64,000 nucleotides of DNA from Ensifer adhaerens. Its GTDB lineage: Bacteria > Pseudomonadota > Alphaproteobacteria > Rhizobiales > Rhizobiaceae. Both the position numbers and the translations under genes were made by a program. How positions within the stretch are numbered: the first letter of the stretch is position 1; each line of letters begins with the position of its first letter. Under the pieces are notes generated by a model. It saw nothing but the letters and a program-made list of their open reading frames with translations. It searched no databases and was not told where the DNA came from. Positions 27,141 to 35,823 of the stretch are shown piece after piece. The stretch is from positions 2,987,473-3,051,472 of the forward strand of contig NZ_JABEKT010000001.1 of assembly GCF_013283195.1 (NCBI RefSeq). Reading direction: 5' to 3'.

Positions 27141-27955
27141 CGGACGAATTGAACACCGTCTCCGAAGACGACCTCAACGCCTATGTCGACGGCTTCCTGA
27201 GCGAGGCGGACCGGGCGCGGGTCGAGCAATGGCTCGAGCGCAATCCGGCGCGCGCCGAAGACGTTCGCCAATGGCAGGCCCAGGCAACCGAGCTTCGTGC
27301 CATGTTCTCCCCCTATGCCCGCAGCGACGAGCGCGACCGCGCGTTGCTGTCAGCCACAAATGTCAGCGAGGTTGCCACTTCGGGCGATCGCTGGACCGAA
27401 CGCCTTGGCAGCCGTATTGCCGCCGGTCTCCTGCTTTTTGCCGCCGGCGCCCTCACCGGGCTCTATGCTCCGCATATCCTTACGCCCCAGCGGTCAGAGC
27501 AAGTTGCCCAGGTAGCGGAAAGCCTGCCGCGCCAGGCGCAATCGGCATTTCTCATCTATGCGAGCGAAGTGCGCCACGCCGTTGAGGTCGGGCCGGACCA
27601 GCAGACCCACCTTGCCAACTGGCTCGGCAAGCGCCTCGATCATCCGCTCAACATCCCCGATCTGTCGAGCCTCGGCTTTTCACTCGTCGGCGGCCGGCTG
27701 CTGCCGGTCAATGGCAAGGCGGGCGCGCTGTTCATGTATGAGGATGCAAGCGGCCAGCGGCTGACGGTTCTGCTCGGCCGCAATCCCGACAACCGCGAGA
27801 CGAGCTTCCGCATCGACAGCAGCGGTGGCGTCGAGACCTTCTACTGGATCGACGGCCCGATCGGCTACGCCGTCACCGGCGAAGTGCCGCGCGCGCTTCT
27901 GCAGAAAGTCGCCGACGAATGCTACCGCCAGTTCGAGAAGCCGGCTGCGTCCTGA
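27137..27955 (+). CDS. Membrane anti-sigma factor
   Basis: 272 residues. The N-terminal about 70 residues (VSEDDLNAYVDGFLSEADRARVEQWLERNP) are the anti-sigma helical bundle, followed by one membrane segment (IAAGLLLFAAGALTGLYAP, about residues 95-113) and a periplasmic domain of about 155 residues with a strand-rich C-terminus. It overlaps the sigma-factor gene by ATGA, indicating coupled translation. There is no zinc HxxxCxxC motif, so it is not a ZAS-type redox switch. Confidence 0.9.
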   Translation: MTDELNTVSEDDLNAYVDGFLSEADRARVEQWLERNPARAEDVRQWQAQATELRAMFSPYARSDERDRALLSATNVSEVATSGDRWTERLGSRIAAGLLLFAAGALTGLYAPHILTPQRSEQVAQVAESLPRQAQSAFLIYASEVRHAVEVGPDQQTHLANWLGKRLDHPLNIPDLSSLGFSLVGGRLLPVNGKAGALFMYEDASGQRLTVLLGRNPDNRETSFRIDSSGGVETFYWIDGPIGYAVTGEVPRALLQKVADECYRQFEKPAAS

Positions 27956-28055
27956 ACGCAGTTCGTTCGCCGGCGTCCGGGAGGATCGCACATTTGGCGG
28001 CAGCGCCCGGAACTAAGGTTCGCTGCACGCCGTGTTCGGTCAATGGCTTGAGCCT

Positions 28056-28325
28056 TCAGCGGCACCGGGTATAGATCCGCCCGTAGGCATCGACAACCTG
28101 CACGCAGCCGGGCGCGTAGACCGTCGCGCCCACCGCAGCTCCCGCTGCAATTGTCCGGCGTGTCGTGCGGCGCGCCACTCCGGCGTAGCTGACCGGCGTC
28201 AGCGGGCGTCCGACAATGGCCTGGGCTTCGGAGATGAAGGAGCCGGTTCCATCCGTCGGAATATCGCCCAGGAGCATCGCGGCAATACCGATTGCCAGGG
28301 CGGCTAGTCTTGCATAGCGGGTCAT
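28056..28325 (-). CDS. Small secreted protein
   Basis: 89 residues with a signal peptide (LAALAIGIAAMLLGDIP; cleavage possibly after AQA). The mature part has an alanine/glycine-rich hydrophobic stretch and ends GCVQVVDAYGRIYTRCR. It overlaps the DUF2092 gene by ATGA and is therefore translationally coupled to it. The function is unknown. Confidence 0.75.
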   Translation of the reverse strand: MTRYARLAALAIGIAAMLLGDIPTDGTGSFISEAQAIVGRPLTPVSYAGVARRTTRRTIAAGAAVGATVYAPGCVQVVDAYGRIYTRCR

Positions 28326-29068
28326 TGGCTGCCTCCTTCGGGAACTTCATCTATATGGGGCATCGCCTTCGCATCCACCCGTTTGCTGTCGGCCGGCGGT
28401 GCGAACTTGAAGTCATTCTTCGCCTCTCCACTCCAGGAATTGATGACGAGCGTGTACTGCGGCGCCTGCCCCACAGCCTTGGAGGTGATGACATACTTGC
28501 AAGGGATTGGTTCCGGCCCGGTGCGCACCCACAACTGCCAATCCGTATCGGCGTTACGGAAGGCGAGGTGCTCGCACTCGATTCCGCCAACCACACCGGT
28601 GCCTATATGCTTGGCATCGATGATGCCGGCATTGAGCGCATCGTAGACGTTGGACAGAAGCAGGTCGGCTCCAGGCAACGCCTGGCCATCTGCTTCAAGC
28701 TTCGAAACAAGCTCGTCGAGCGTACCGGGCATGTCGGCCTGCATGAACACTTTGGCGTTCTTCGCGTGAACGGTCATCTGCTTGCCGTCGAAAAACATCT
28801 CGACATCGGCGAAACCGCCTGTGCGGGCAGCATAAACCTTGTCCGGGCGGCTGACGGACACCTCACCCGAACTTGCGAACTGAACCTTCTGCATTTCGGG
28901 CGTCACAACCTCGATGTCGGAGTTGAAGGTTGCGGTAAAGGCCTGCTGTTTCGCCAGGTAATCCGACATGGATTTCAGAATGGCGCGGGCATTATCCTCC
29001 GCATGCGCAGCAGGCACGAACAGTGCCAAGACGAGTATTCCTGTTGCTAGTCGACTTTCGGCTCTCAT
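28322..29068 (-). CDS. DUF2092-family secreted protein
   Basis: 248 residues; signal peptide cleaved after AHA (VLALFVPAAHAED). The mature protein has the DUF2092 layout: repeated beta strands with RPDKVYAARTGGFADVEMFFDGKQMTVH, resembling LolA/LolB-type beta sheets. The start at 29068 is fixed by GGAGGAAACC immediately upstream. It forms a coupled pair with the small secreted protein downstream. Confidence 0.85.
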   Translation of the reverse strand: MRAESRLATGILVLALFVPAAHAEDNARAILKSMSDYLAKQQAFTATFNSDIEVVTPEMQKVQFASSGEVSVSRPDKVYAARTGGFADVEMFFDGKQMTVHAKNAKVFMQADMPGTLDELVSKLEADGQALPGADLLLSNVYDALNAGIIDAKHIGTGVVGGIECEHLAFRNADTDWQLWVRTGPEPIPCKYVITSKAVGQAPQYTLVINSWSGEAKNDFKFAPPADSKRVDAKAMPHIDEVPEGGSQ

Positions 29069-29262
29069 GGTTTCCTCCACCATTGAAACGGCCTGAATGG
29101 ACTCAATCGCTGGGACTTTGCATGGATGGTCTTGAGCAGCTTGCCGGTCGGGAGCGATGTCAGGACGGCCGGCGTCTGATCGCGCAATTCGATGGGATGT
29201 GAACAGTCTGCAACCTCATCCCCGCGAGTGATCATCGTTGACAAAATCGCGTTCGCCAACAT
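29065..29262 (-). CDS. Possible 65-residue protein coupled to the DUF2092 gene
   Basis: From ATG 29262 (behind GGAAAAG) this frame runs 65 codons and ends in an ATGA overlap with the DUF2092 start, which carries that gene's ribosome site in its last codons. The sequence (MLANAILSTMITRGDE...) shows no family I know. The overlap supports it, but composition is not decisive. I see nothing in 29263-29562. Confidence 0.35.
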   Translation of the reverse strand: MLANAILSTMITRGDEVADCSHPIELRDQTPAVLTSLPTGKLLKTIHAKSQRLSPFRPFQWWRKP

Positions 29263-29562
29263 CTTTTCCGCGCCATCGTTCAAGCGCCGGATTGCATTGG
29301 TTTCTTTTTTCCATCGGCACGGGTTATCGGGCGCATACCCAGGGCTGCGCAGTCGCCCTTGGCGTTGCGGTCATCTATGAATGCACTGCCCTTGCGCTAT
29401 CGGCGTCGAGCTCTCAGCAACCCATCCGGCTCCCAAAACGGCCCGGCACAAGGAATGAGCCCGCCGATCAGCCCACGCCTGGCCGCGCTGACTGGATTTG
29501 CATAGTCCGTGACTGCCTGCTTGGGTCGGACGCTGCGTGCCAGCATGGGCGCACCCCGGCCG

Positions 29563-29928
29563 CTACCGCAGCGGATCGTTCTCAATGAGGATCGGATGCC
29601 CGTGCGGCGTCGCTTCGGCCGCGCGCTGCCAGCGCTGCGTCAGATGCTCCAACTCGCCACCGGATACGATCGAAAGCTCGGTGACAAGCCGCGATAGCGC
29701 CGCCACCCAACAATCGAAATAGTCGCTGGCATCCGCCTTGCGGCCGGGCTTGTAGAGTTCGGCCGAAAGCGCCTCGGCCCATTCCGGCCAGGAGAACACG
29801 CCCTTTTCGTGCAGCCGCACTGTCATGGCGAAGGCAGAGGCCTGCCATGGCTCGGCGAAAACAGGATCGCCCTCCGGCGATTTCGGCAGCTCTGCGGAAG
29901 CAACCAGTGGCGACGCCACCTTACACAT
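29563..29928 (-). CDS. Nitrile hydratase accessory (activator) protein
   Basis: About 121 residues of the activator family that inserts cobalt and matures the alpha-subunit site. Typical blocks: DPVFAEPWQASAFAMTVRLHEKGVFSWPEWAEAL, DYFDCWVAALSRLV and TPHGHPI. It starts at ATG 29928 and overlaps the beta-subunit stop by 8 bases; third gene of the operon. Confidence 0.9.
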   Translation of the reverse strand: MCKVASPLVASAELPKSPEGDPVFAEPWQASAFAMTVRLHEKGVFSWPEWAEALSAELYKPGRKADASDYFDCWVAALSRLVTELSIVSGGELEHLTQRWQRAAEATPHGHPILIENDPLR

Positions 29929-30580
29929 GTTCAAGATAGCTCTCCCAGGCATCGATCGAGACCGTCAGCGTCGGGTCGGCGCCCTCGCCCCAGATCTCAC
30001 CCCCGTCGAACACCACGGTATAGAGCCACTGCGCGCTCTCGCCGCGGCCATGTGCATTGTCGTCAGGAAAGACGAAGGAGCCCTGCACCGCCTCGATCGT
30101 GCCGACCTTGGCACGCGCATAGCGCGGCAGCCGCGTATGGGTCGTCGGATTGAAATTCTTCGTGCGCACCCGTTCGCCGACGACGAAGCCCGGGCGCTGA
30201 TCGACCGGGCGGTCGCAGGGGCCGCCCTTGGCAAGCACGCCCGGCACCATCTCGGCCTTCAGCACGCGCTTGGGTGCCGCACCTTTTTCGAGCATGTGGC
30301 CGCCGTCGAGCTCGGCCTGGGTGACGAAGCCGTGGCGCTTCAAAAGCGTTTCCAGCGCCCGCGTCCAGATCTCGTAATAGCTTGCCGAGAGATAGGTCTC
30401 CGGGGCCAGATTTTCGCGCGCATGCCGGCTCTCGTCGATCGTCCAGGCGCCGAATGCGCCGCAGGAAAGCGTCACGCCAAGCGCCCGCTTTTCCCATTCG
30501 GCGTGAAAATAGGGTTCGTTCGGCTCGGGCGCGACAGGCCCCATGCCATGCTGACCGCCGAGATCGTGCGGGCCGTTCAT
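29921..30580 (-). CDS. nthB: Nitrile hydratase beta subunit
   Basis: 219 residues. N-terminus [16 protein letters not shown] is diagnostic for the beta subunit; [13 protein letters not shown] and the C-terminal SH3-like [15 protein letters not shown] ... [14 protein letters not shown] follow. It pairs with the alpha subunit, whose gene overlaps it by 4 bases, to hydrate nitriles to amides. Confidence 0.96.
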   Translation of the reverse strand: MNGPHDLGGQHGMGPVAPEPNEPYFHAEWEKRALGVTLSCGAFGAWTIDESRHARENLAPETYLSASYYEIWTRALETLLKRHGFVTQAELDGGHMLEKGAAPKRVLKAEMVPGVLAKGGPCDRPVDQRPGFVVGERVRTKNFNPTTHTRLPRYARAKVGTIEAVQGSFVFPDDNAHGRGESAQWLYTVVFDGGEIWGEGADPTLTVSIDAWESYLEHV

Positions 30581-31221
30581 CGCAGCACCTCCGGGGAAAG
30601 GGCAAGCCCGGTGCCGATCATCGCGTCACGGGTCACGAGGTCCGCAAGCTGCTCCTCGTCAAGGCCGTCGGTCCCTGCAGGCCGCACCGGCACCACGAGA
30701 TAGCGCAGCTCCGCCGTCGAATCCCAGACGCGGATGCGGGTTTCGTCTGACAGCGTCAGCCCGAATTCCGCCAGCACCCCGCGCGGGTCGATGACCGCAC
30801 GCGAGCGATAGGGCGGCGCCTTGTACCAGACCGGCGGCAGGCCGAGAACCGACCAGGGGTAACAGGAGCAGAGCGTGCAGACGACAAGATTGTGGGTGTC
30901 TGCAGTGTTGAACACGGCACGCATGTGCTCGCCCTGCCGGCCGGTATAGCCGAGGCTGGCGATTGCCGCCGTTGCGTCACGCTTCAGCCAGTCGGCAAAT
31001 TCGGCATCGCTCCAGGCCTTGGCGACGACACGGGCGCCATTGCGCGGGCCGATCTTGGTCTCGTAGGTCTCGACGATGGCATCGATCGCCGCCGGGTCGA
31101 TCAGCCCCTTCTCCGTCAGCACCGTTTCCAGCGCCTTTACCCGCGCTTCCATGTCGGTGAAATGGTTGTCGTGGTGATGGTCGTGATCATGGTGATCGTG
31201 GCCATGATGGTGTTCGGACAT
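30577..31221 (-). CDS. nthA: Nitrile hydratase alpha subunit, cobalt type
   Basis: 214 residues. The metal site is [10 protein letters not shown] (C115, C118, C120): Thr after the first Cys marks the cobalt-type enzyme, Ser the iron type. The two later cysteines are normally oxidised to sulfinic and sulfenic acids. An N-terminal tail of about 20 residues is strongly His/Asp-rich and may buffer metal. GAGGAG lies upstream of ATG 31221. No amidase gene is adjacent, so the amide product must be used by an enzyme encoded elsewhere. Confidence 0.96.
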   Translation of the reverse strand: MSEHHHGHDHHDHDHHHDNHFTDMEARVKALETVLTEKGLIDPAAIDAIVETYETKIGPRNGARVVAKAWSDAEFADWLKRDATAAIASLGYTGRQGEHMRAVFNTADTHNLVVCTLCSCYPWSVLGLPPVWYKAPPYRSRAVIDPRGVLAEFGLTLSDETRIRVWDSTAELRYLVVPVRPAGTDGLDEEQLADLVTRDAMIGTGLALSPEVLR

Positions 31222-31568
31222 TGCCTGGCTCCTCGCAGCACGGCGCCCCGCGGCCACGCCGATGGCGCCGCTGCCTCCCTGAGGCAACAGTCGTAGCGAA
31301 TAAACGCCGATTTCGAAATCGATTTTACCAGCGGCCGTGGGCCAGAATTGTCACCGTAACAAGTCCGGTTCGACATGGTCCTGCCACCCAAGCCAACCCG
31401 ACGACCTCGACCGCAAGTCATCATCAAGCAAGCGACGACGAGATGATTGCAATCCGCGGCCGTCACAAGTCCAAGGTTGCGTTAAGGTCTTCGCACGCCC
31501 GGTGATTCGACGCGACGACCCTCCAGTGGCGGCGGATTCGGGACGAGGCATGAGGGAACGGACAGCGG
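31222..31568. other. Intergenic region upstream of the nitrile hydratase operon
   Basis: 347 bases between divergent genes. I see no gene or clear operator. Confidence 0.35.
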
Positions 31569-32594
31569 ATGACGACACCAATCGAAAGTGCTTTCCCATC
31601 CCGTGCGATCAGGATCGTTGCGCCGTCGTTTTCCCTTGGCTTCTTTTTCTTGCTACTGGCACTTTTCCCGTTGCCGTTCGCAGTCGGGCTGCTGCGGCTG
31701 CCGATCGACGAGATCAGGCGCGATTACGCCATCAGCCAGAATCCCGTTCTCGTCAGCGGCGCGGAGATTTGCACGGTCGATTGCGTGCGTGGCAGCGGCG
31801 AGCCGCCGCTCTGCAAAACGCAGGTTCGCTTTCAGCACGATGGCAGGCCCGAAGAGCATGTCTTGAGCACCCGTTCGGTCGGCCCACCCGGCACTTGCCG
31901 GCAGGGCAACATTACCATCGCCGGCGACAACCCCGAGCATATCAGCCTCACCCATGATTATCGCAGCATCATGCGGTCGACTGCGCAGCGACTTATCCTC
32001 GGCGCCGGCCTTGCGCTGTTCAGTCTCGTCATGTTGCTCAATGCTATGCCCATTTTCCTTGCTCGCCGCGTGGCCGGCCGGCAGTATCTGCTGAAACCGG
32101 TCATCGTCGATCTCAGCGGCAGCCAGGTGCTGCGCTACACGACGAGCCTTCCCTTGGCGCGCGGTGCGATCAAGACAGCCTATACCCGGATGAAACCGGG
32201 CGAGCACCCGCTGTACCTCCGGCCGACCGGCGACAACGGAACGTTGCCGGCAACCGCCTTTGCCGGTCACGACTACCCCGCCCTTGCCGTTGTCGCCGAA
32301 GGCGTGTCGTTGCCGATCCTGCTTGACGACAAGCTCACCCGGCTAGATCTGAGCGAGCCGGAGCGCAAGCTCATTCGAGCGGCCATCGACGAAACCATCG
32401 GGCAGTCCGACGGAGACATCGTAACCCCTGCTTCGGTGCGGGAGAGGCTCATCCGGCCTTTGTTGAGACGCAAGCCCCTCGATGGACCGCGATTGTCGCC
32501 AAAATGGGCATACCGGCTTGCCATTAGCGGGGCCGCTGCGGTCGCGATTCTGCTCCTTATCATATCGCCCTGGCTCGACGTTTTCGGCGACTGA
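31569..32594 (+). CDS. Membrane protein of unknown function
   Basis: 341 residues with three likely membrane segments (about residues 20-42, 142-165 and 318-336). Between the first two is an exported loop with cysteines (ICTVDCVRGSGEPPLC and GTCRQG) that could be disulfide-bonded; between the last two is a cytoplasmic domain of about 150 residues. I do not recognise the family. Monocistronic. Confidence 0.75.
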   Translation: MTTPIESAFPSRAIRIVAPSFSLGFFFLLLALFPLPFAVGLLRLPIDEIRRDYAISQNPVLVSGAEICTVDCVRGSGEPPLCKTQVRFQHDGRPEEHVLSTRSVGPPGTCRQGNITIAGDNPEHISLTHDYRSIMRSTAQRLILGAGLALFSLVMLLNAMPIFLARRVAGRQYLLKPVIVDLSGSQVLRYTTSLPLARGAIKTAYTRMKPGEHPLYLRPTGDNGTLPATAFAGHDYPALAVVAEGVSLPILLDDKLTRLDLSEPERKLIRAAIDETIGQSDGDIVTPASVRERLIRPLLRRKPLDGPRLSPKWAYRLAISGAAAVAILLLIISPWLDVFGD

Positions 32595-32772
32595 AGACCT
32601 AGCCATGTCCGCATGGGCCATGGAATGGCGCCAGCTCGGCGCGGCGAACGCCTTCCCTTGCGTCCTTCAGCAAGACGGAACCCATTCAACGCGTGAAGCT
32701 ACGCTGCACATTTCGAATGTTCCGGCTACCTTCGATTGTCAATTGTAACCCGCGGCCCTCTAATCTGATGCC

Positions 32773-34062
32773 ATGAAAATTCTGATTCTCGGCGCCACCG
32801 GCTTCATCGGCTCGGCCATCCTCGATCGACTGAAAAGCGACCGACATGCGGTGACCGGCCTTGGCCGCAATGTCGGCCGCGCCCGTCTGAGGATGCCCGA
32901 TGCACAGTGGCTTTCGACCGATCTTGCGACCATGCGCACGCCTGAGGATTGGCAGCCCCTCGTCGCAGGCCACGACGTGGTGGTCAATTGCGCCGGCGCG
33001 CTTCAGGACGGGCTTTCAGACGATGTAGCCGCAACTCAGGAAGCGGCAATGCTGGCGCTCTATGTCGCCGCCAAAAACAAGCCGTCGATGCGCATCGTGC
33101 AGATTTCAGCCCCTCGCGGCGGTGCCGGCGCGGAGCGAGCCTTTCTCGCCACCAAGTTTCGCGCCGATGACGCACTTGCCGCAAGCAGCATATCGCATGT
33201 CATCCTGCGCCCGGCACTCGTGCTCGGCCGCAACGCCCATGGCGGCTCGGCGCTCATCAGGGCGTTTGCCGCCCTGCCCCTGGCGATCCCGCTCGTCCAT
33301 TCGGATGCCCGCGTCGAGACGGTTGCCTTGAGCGATGTCACGGAAGCCGTCAGCGCCGCGGTCGCCGATCTCCTGCCCGATCGAAGCGACCTCGTGCTCG
33401 GCAACAGCGAGCGACTGACGCTTGGCGAACTTGTGGCGCTCCATAGTGGCTGGCTCGGTCTGCCCGCCGCCCGCATCGTGGCGCTGCCGGCTGCCTTTGC
33501 CGCGCCGGCCGGCTTCGTTGCCGACATCGCCGGACGCCTCGGCTGGCGCTCGCCGCTGCGCTCGACGGCGCTTGCCGTCATGGCCGGCGGCGTCGGTGCG
33601 GCACCGGATCAAGGCAACCGTGCGGCGATCCCGTTGCTCTCGGCCAGGCAGACGCTTTCGGCCAACCCGGCAGGGGTGCAGGATCTCTGGTTTGCCCGGC
33701 TCTATCTCCTGAAGCCGCTGATGATCACAGGGCTTTCGGCGTTCTGGCTGCTGTCAGGCTTGATCCCGCTTCTCGACCTCGATGCCGCCCGGCAGCACTT
33801 CCTGCGGTTCATGGGCGAAGGACCGGCGACATCGTTGACGCTCCTGACCTGCCTTGCCGATATCGTGCTCGGCATCGCAGTGCTCGTCCGCCCCTACGCC
33901 AAACGGGCTCTCGTCGGCATGCTTGCACTGACCGCAGCCTATCTCGTCTCTGCAACCCTCGTGGAACCTCAGCTCTGGGCCGATCCGCTCGGGCCGCTGG
34001 TCAAGGTGCTGCCGTCGATCCTGCTTTCGCTCGCCACTCTCGCCATCCTGGATGAACGCTGA
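32773..34062 (+). CDS. NAD(P)-binding SDR protein fused to a DoxX-like membrane domain
   Basis: 429 residues. The N-terminal half is an atypical SDR with ILILGATGFIGSAILDRL and VVNCAGALQDG. From about residue 310 there are four membrane helices (LMITGLSAFWLLSGLIPLL, TLLTCLADIVLGIAVLVRP and two more), as in the DoxX-like domain of this family. The gene overlaps the DUF2269 gene by one base, so the two are co-translated and probably work together at the membrane. Confidence 0.85.
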   Translation: MKILILGATGFIGSAILDRLKSDRHAVTGLGRNVGRARLRMPDAQWLSTDLATMRTPEDWQPLVAGHDVVVNCAGALQDGLSDDVAATQEAAMLALYVAAKNKPSMRIVQISAPRGGAGAERAFLATKFRADDALAASSISHVILRPALVLGRNAHGGSALIRAFAALPLAIPLVHSDARVETVALSDVTEAVSAAVADLLPDRSDLVLGNSERLTLGELVALHSGWLGLPAARIVALPAAFAAPAGFVADIAGRLGWRSPLRSTALAVMAGGVGAAPDQGNRAAIPLLSARQTLSANPAGVQDLWFARLYLLKPLMITGLSAFWLLSGLIPLLDLDAARQHFLRFMGEGPATSLTLLTCLADIVLGIAVLVRPYAKRALVGMLALTAAYLVSATLVEPQLWADPLGPLVKVLPSILLSLATLAILDER

Positions 34063-34541
34063 TGCTGTCGGACGATCTCCTGCGCCTTGCCCATGTCATC
34101 GGCGCCACCGTGCTCTTCGGCACCGGTGCAGGCATTGCTTTTTTCATGGTGATGGCACGCCGGACCCGCGATGCGCGGCTGATCGCCCATGTTGCAGGCA
34201 CGGTGGTCGTTGCTGATACGGTCTTCACCGCCACCGCCGTGGTGTTTCAGCCGATCACCGGCTATCTGCTGGCGACAGGGGTCGGCTGGTCGCTCAGCGA
34301 AGGCTGGATCGCGCTGTCGCTGATCCTCTATGTCATCACCGGCCTGTTCTGGCTTCCCGTGGTCTGGATCCAGATCCGGCTACGCAATCTGGCGCGGCTG
34401 GCCGTGGCAGAAAATACCCCGCTGCCGGCGGCCTTCGATCGCCTCTATGCCATCTGGTTTGCCTGCGGCTTCCCGGCTTTCTTTGCCGTCATCGGCATCT
34501 TCTGGCTGATGCTGGCAAAGCCGCAGTTCCAACTATTTTAG
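34062..34541 (+). CDS. DUF2269-family membrane protein
   Basis: 159 residues with four membrane helices; HVIGATVLFGTGAGIAFFM at the N-terminus is typical. The start overlaps the SDR-DoxX stop (TGATG). Its 3' end overlaps the convergent LysE gene by 9 bases. The function is unknown. Confidence 0.85.
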   Translation: MLSDDLLRLAHVIGATVLFGTGAGIAFFMVMARRTRDARLIAHVAGTVVVADTVFTATAVVFQPITGYLLATGVGWSLSEGWIALSLILYVITGLFWLPVVWIQIRLRNLARLAVAENTPLPAAFDRLYAIWFACGFPAFFAVIGIFWLMLAKPQFQLF

Positions 34542-35126
34542 CATCGGCCACAGGCTGACGACGAGCAGCACCGCCATGGTGATGTTGAACCATTTCAGCC
34601 GTGCTGGTTCCGACAGCCATTGCCTGAGCGCTGAGCCGAAGCCGGCCCAGGTGGAGACGCTCGGCACGTTGACCAGTGCAAAGACGAGGCCGACGACAAG
34701 CACGCTCATGAGGTAGTTCGCGCCGCCCGTATAGGTCGCCATGGCCGAGACGGCCATGACCCAGGCCTTGGGGTTGACCCATTGGAATGCGGCGGCAGAA
34801 AGGAAGCTCATCGGCGCGGCACCGGCCTTGCCTTCGCCAAGGGAGCGCGAGGTGCCGATCTTCCAGGCGATCCACACGAGGTAGGCGCCGCCGGCAAATT
34901 TCAGGACGGTGTAAAGCAATGGCACCGAATGCAGGAGCGCGCCGAGCCCCAGGCCGACGGCGATCAGCAGCGAGAAGAACCCGGCGCCGATGCCCAGCAT
35001 ATGCGGGATGGTGCGCACGAAGCCGAAGTTCACGCCCGAGGCAAACAGCATCATGTTGTTCGGACCCGGCGTGATCGACGTCGTGAATGCGAACAGAAAC
35101 AGCGCCAGAAGCGTATCGGCCTGCAT
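34533..35126 (-). CDS. LysE/RhtB-family amino-acid exporter
   Basis: 197 residues and about six membrane helices. N-terminal FTTSITPGPNNMMLFASG is the LysE/RhtB signature and GGAYLVWIAWKI the second conserved helix. It probably exports an amino acid or derivative. A perfect 29-bp palindrome lies 16 bases upstream of the start. Confidence 0.93.
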   Translation of the reverse strand: MQADTLLALFLFAFTTSITPGPNNMMLFASGVNFGFVRTIPHMLGIGAGFFSLLIAVGLGLGALLHSVPLLYTVLKFAGGAYLVWIAWKIGTSRSLGEGKAGAAPMSFLSAAAFQWVNPKAWVMAVSAMATYTGGANYLMSVLVVGLVFALVNVPSVSTWAGFGSALRQWLSEPARLKWFNITMAVLLVVSLWPMLK

Positions 35127-35141
35127 GGTCTTTCTCCAGTT

Positions 35142-35170
35142 GAATTAGGTCAACATAGTTGACCTAATTC
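35142..35170 (-). promoter_or_regulatory. 29-bp perfect palindromic operator upstream of lysE-type gene
   Basis: Arms GAATTAGGTCAAC (35142-35154) and GTTGACCTAATTC (35158-35170) are perfect inverted repeats around ATA. The position, 16-44 bases before the start codon of the exporter, fits a repressor site. No regulator gene is adjacent. Confidence 0.8.
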
Positions 35171-35310
35171 CGACGCGAAGCCGGATATTTGTCACGGTGA
35201 CAAGATCGAGGGACAACTTGTGCGATGCAAGCCTGCCTGGGCCGGAAATTGCAATGGCAGCGCCGTTGGCTATAAACATTCCGCCCGCTTGATTTTGGAG
35301 GAGGTGCAGC

Positions 35311-35709
35311 ATGGACCGGTTCACGGGCGGTTGCCGGTGCGGCAAGGTGCGGATCGTGGCGTCGGGTCGTCCTTATCGGGTGGGGCTTTGCCACTGCCTC
35401 GACTGCCGCAAGCATCATGGCGCCCTGTTTCACGCCTCCGCAATTTTTCCGGAGCATGCCGTAGCGATCGATGGCGAAACACGCGATTACGCCGGCCGGT
35501 TTTTCTGTCCCCGCTGCGGCTCGCCCGTTTTCTCGCGCTCTGCGGACGAAATCGAAGTGAACCTCGGATCCCTGGATGCACCGGACCAGCTGACGCCGAC
35601 CTATGAACTCTGGACAATCCGTCGCGAATCCTGGCTACCGCCGTTTCCGCTCATGAGGCGATACGAGCGCGATCGTGACGAGACCAGCCGCTTCGAGGAC
35701 CAGACTTAG
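35311..35709 (+). CDS. GFA/CENP-V family zinc protein
   Basis: 132 residues. Zinc-binding cysteines are arranged as GGCRCGKV, LCHCLDCRKHHGALF and FFCPRCGSPVFS, the glutathione-dependent formaldehyde-activating family pattern. GGAGGAGG lies just upstream of ATG 35311. The true substrate of most members is unknown. Confidence 0.92.
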   Translation: MDRFTGGCRCGKVRIVASGRPYRVGLCHCLDCRKHHGALFHASAIFPEHAVAIDGETRDYAGRFFCPRCGSPVFSRSADEIEVNLGSLDAPDQLTPTYELWTIRRESWLPPFPLMRRYERDRDETSRFEDQT

Positions 35710-35823
35710 ATCGAACAGGGACTTATCCGCCCGACCCCACGATGAAAACATGCGGAAACGCAAGGTGCCGCAGCGACCCGCACGCCTCAAAAGACGCACG
35801 GGTCGCCATGGTGTCGGATGGGT

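Noticed and set aside
31143-31221. Run of CAT/GTG triplets that looks like a simple repeat
   Set aside because: It encodes the His/Asp-rich N-terminus of the nitrile hydratase alpha subunit and is in frame with it.
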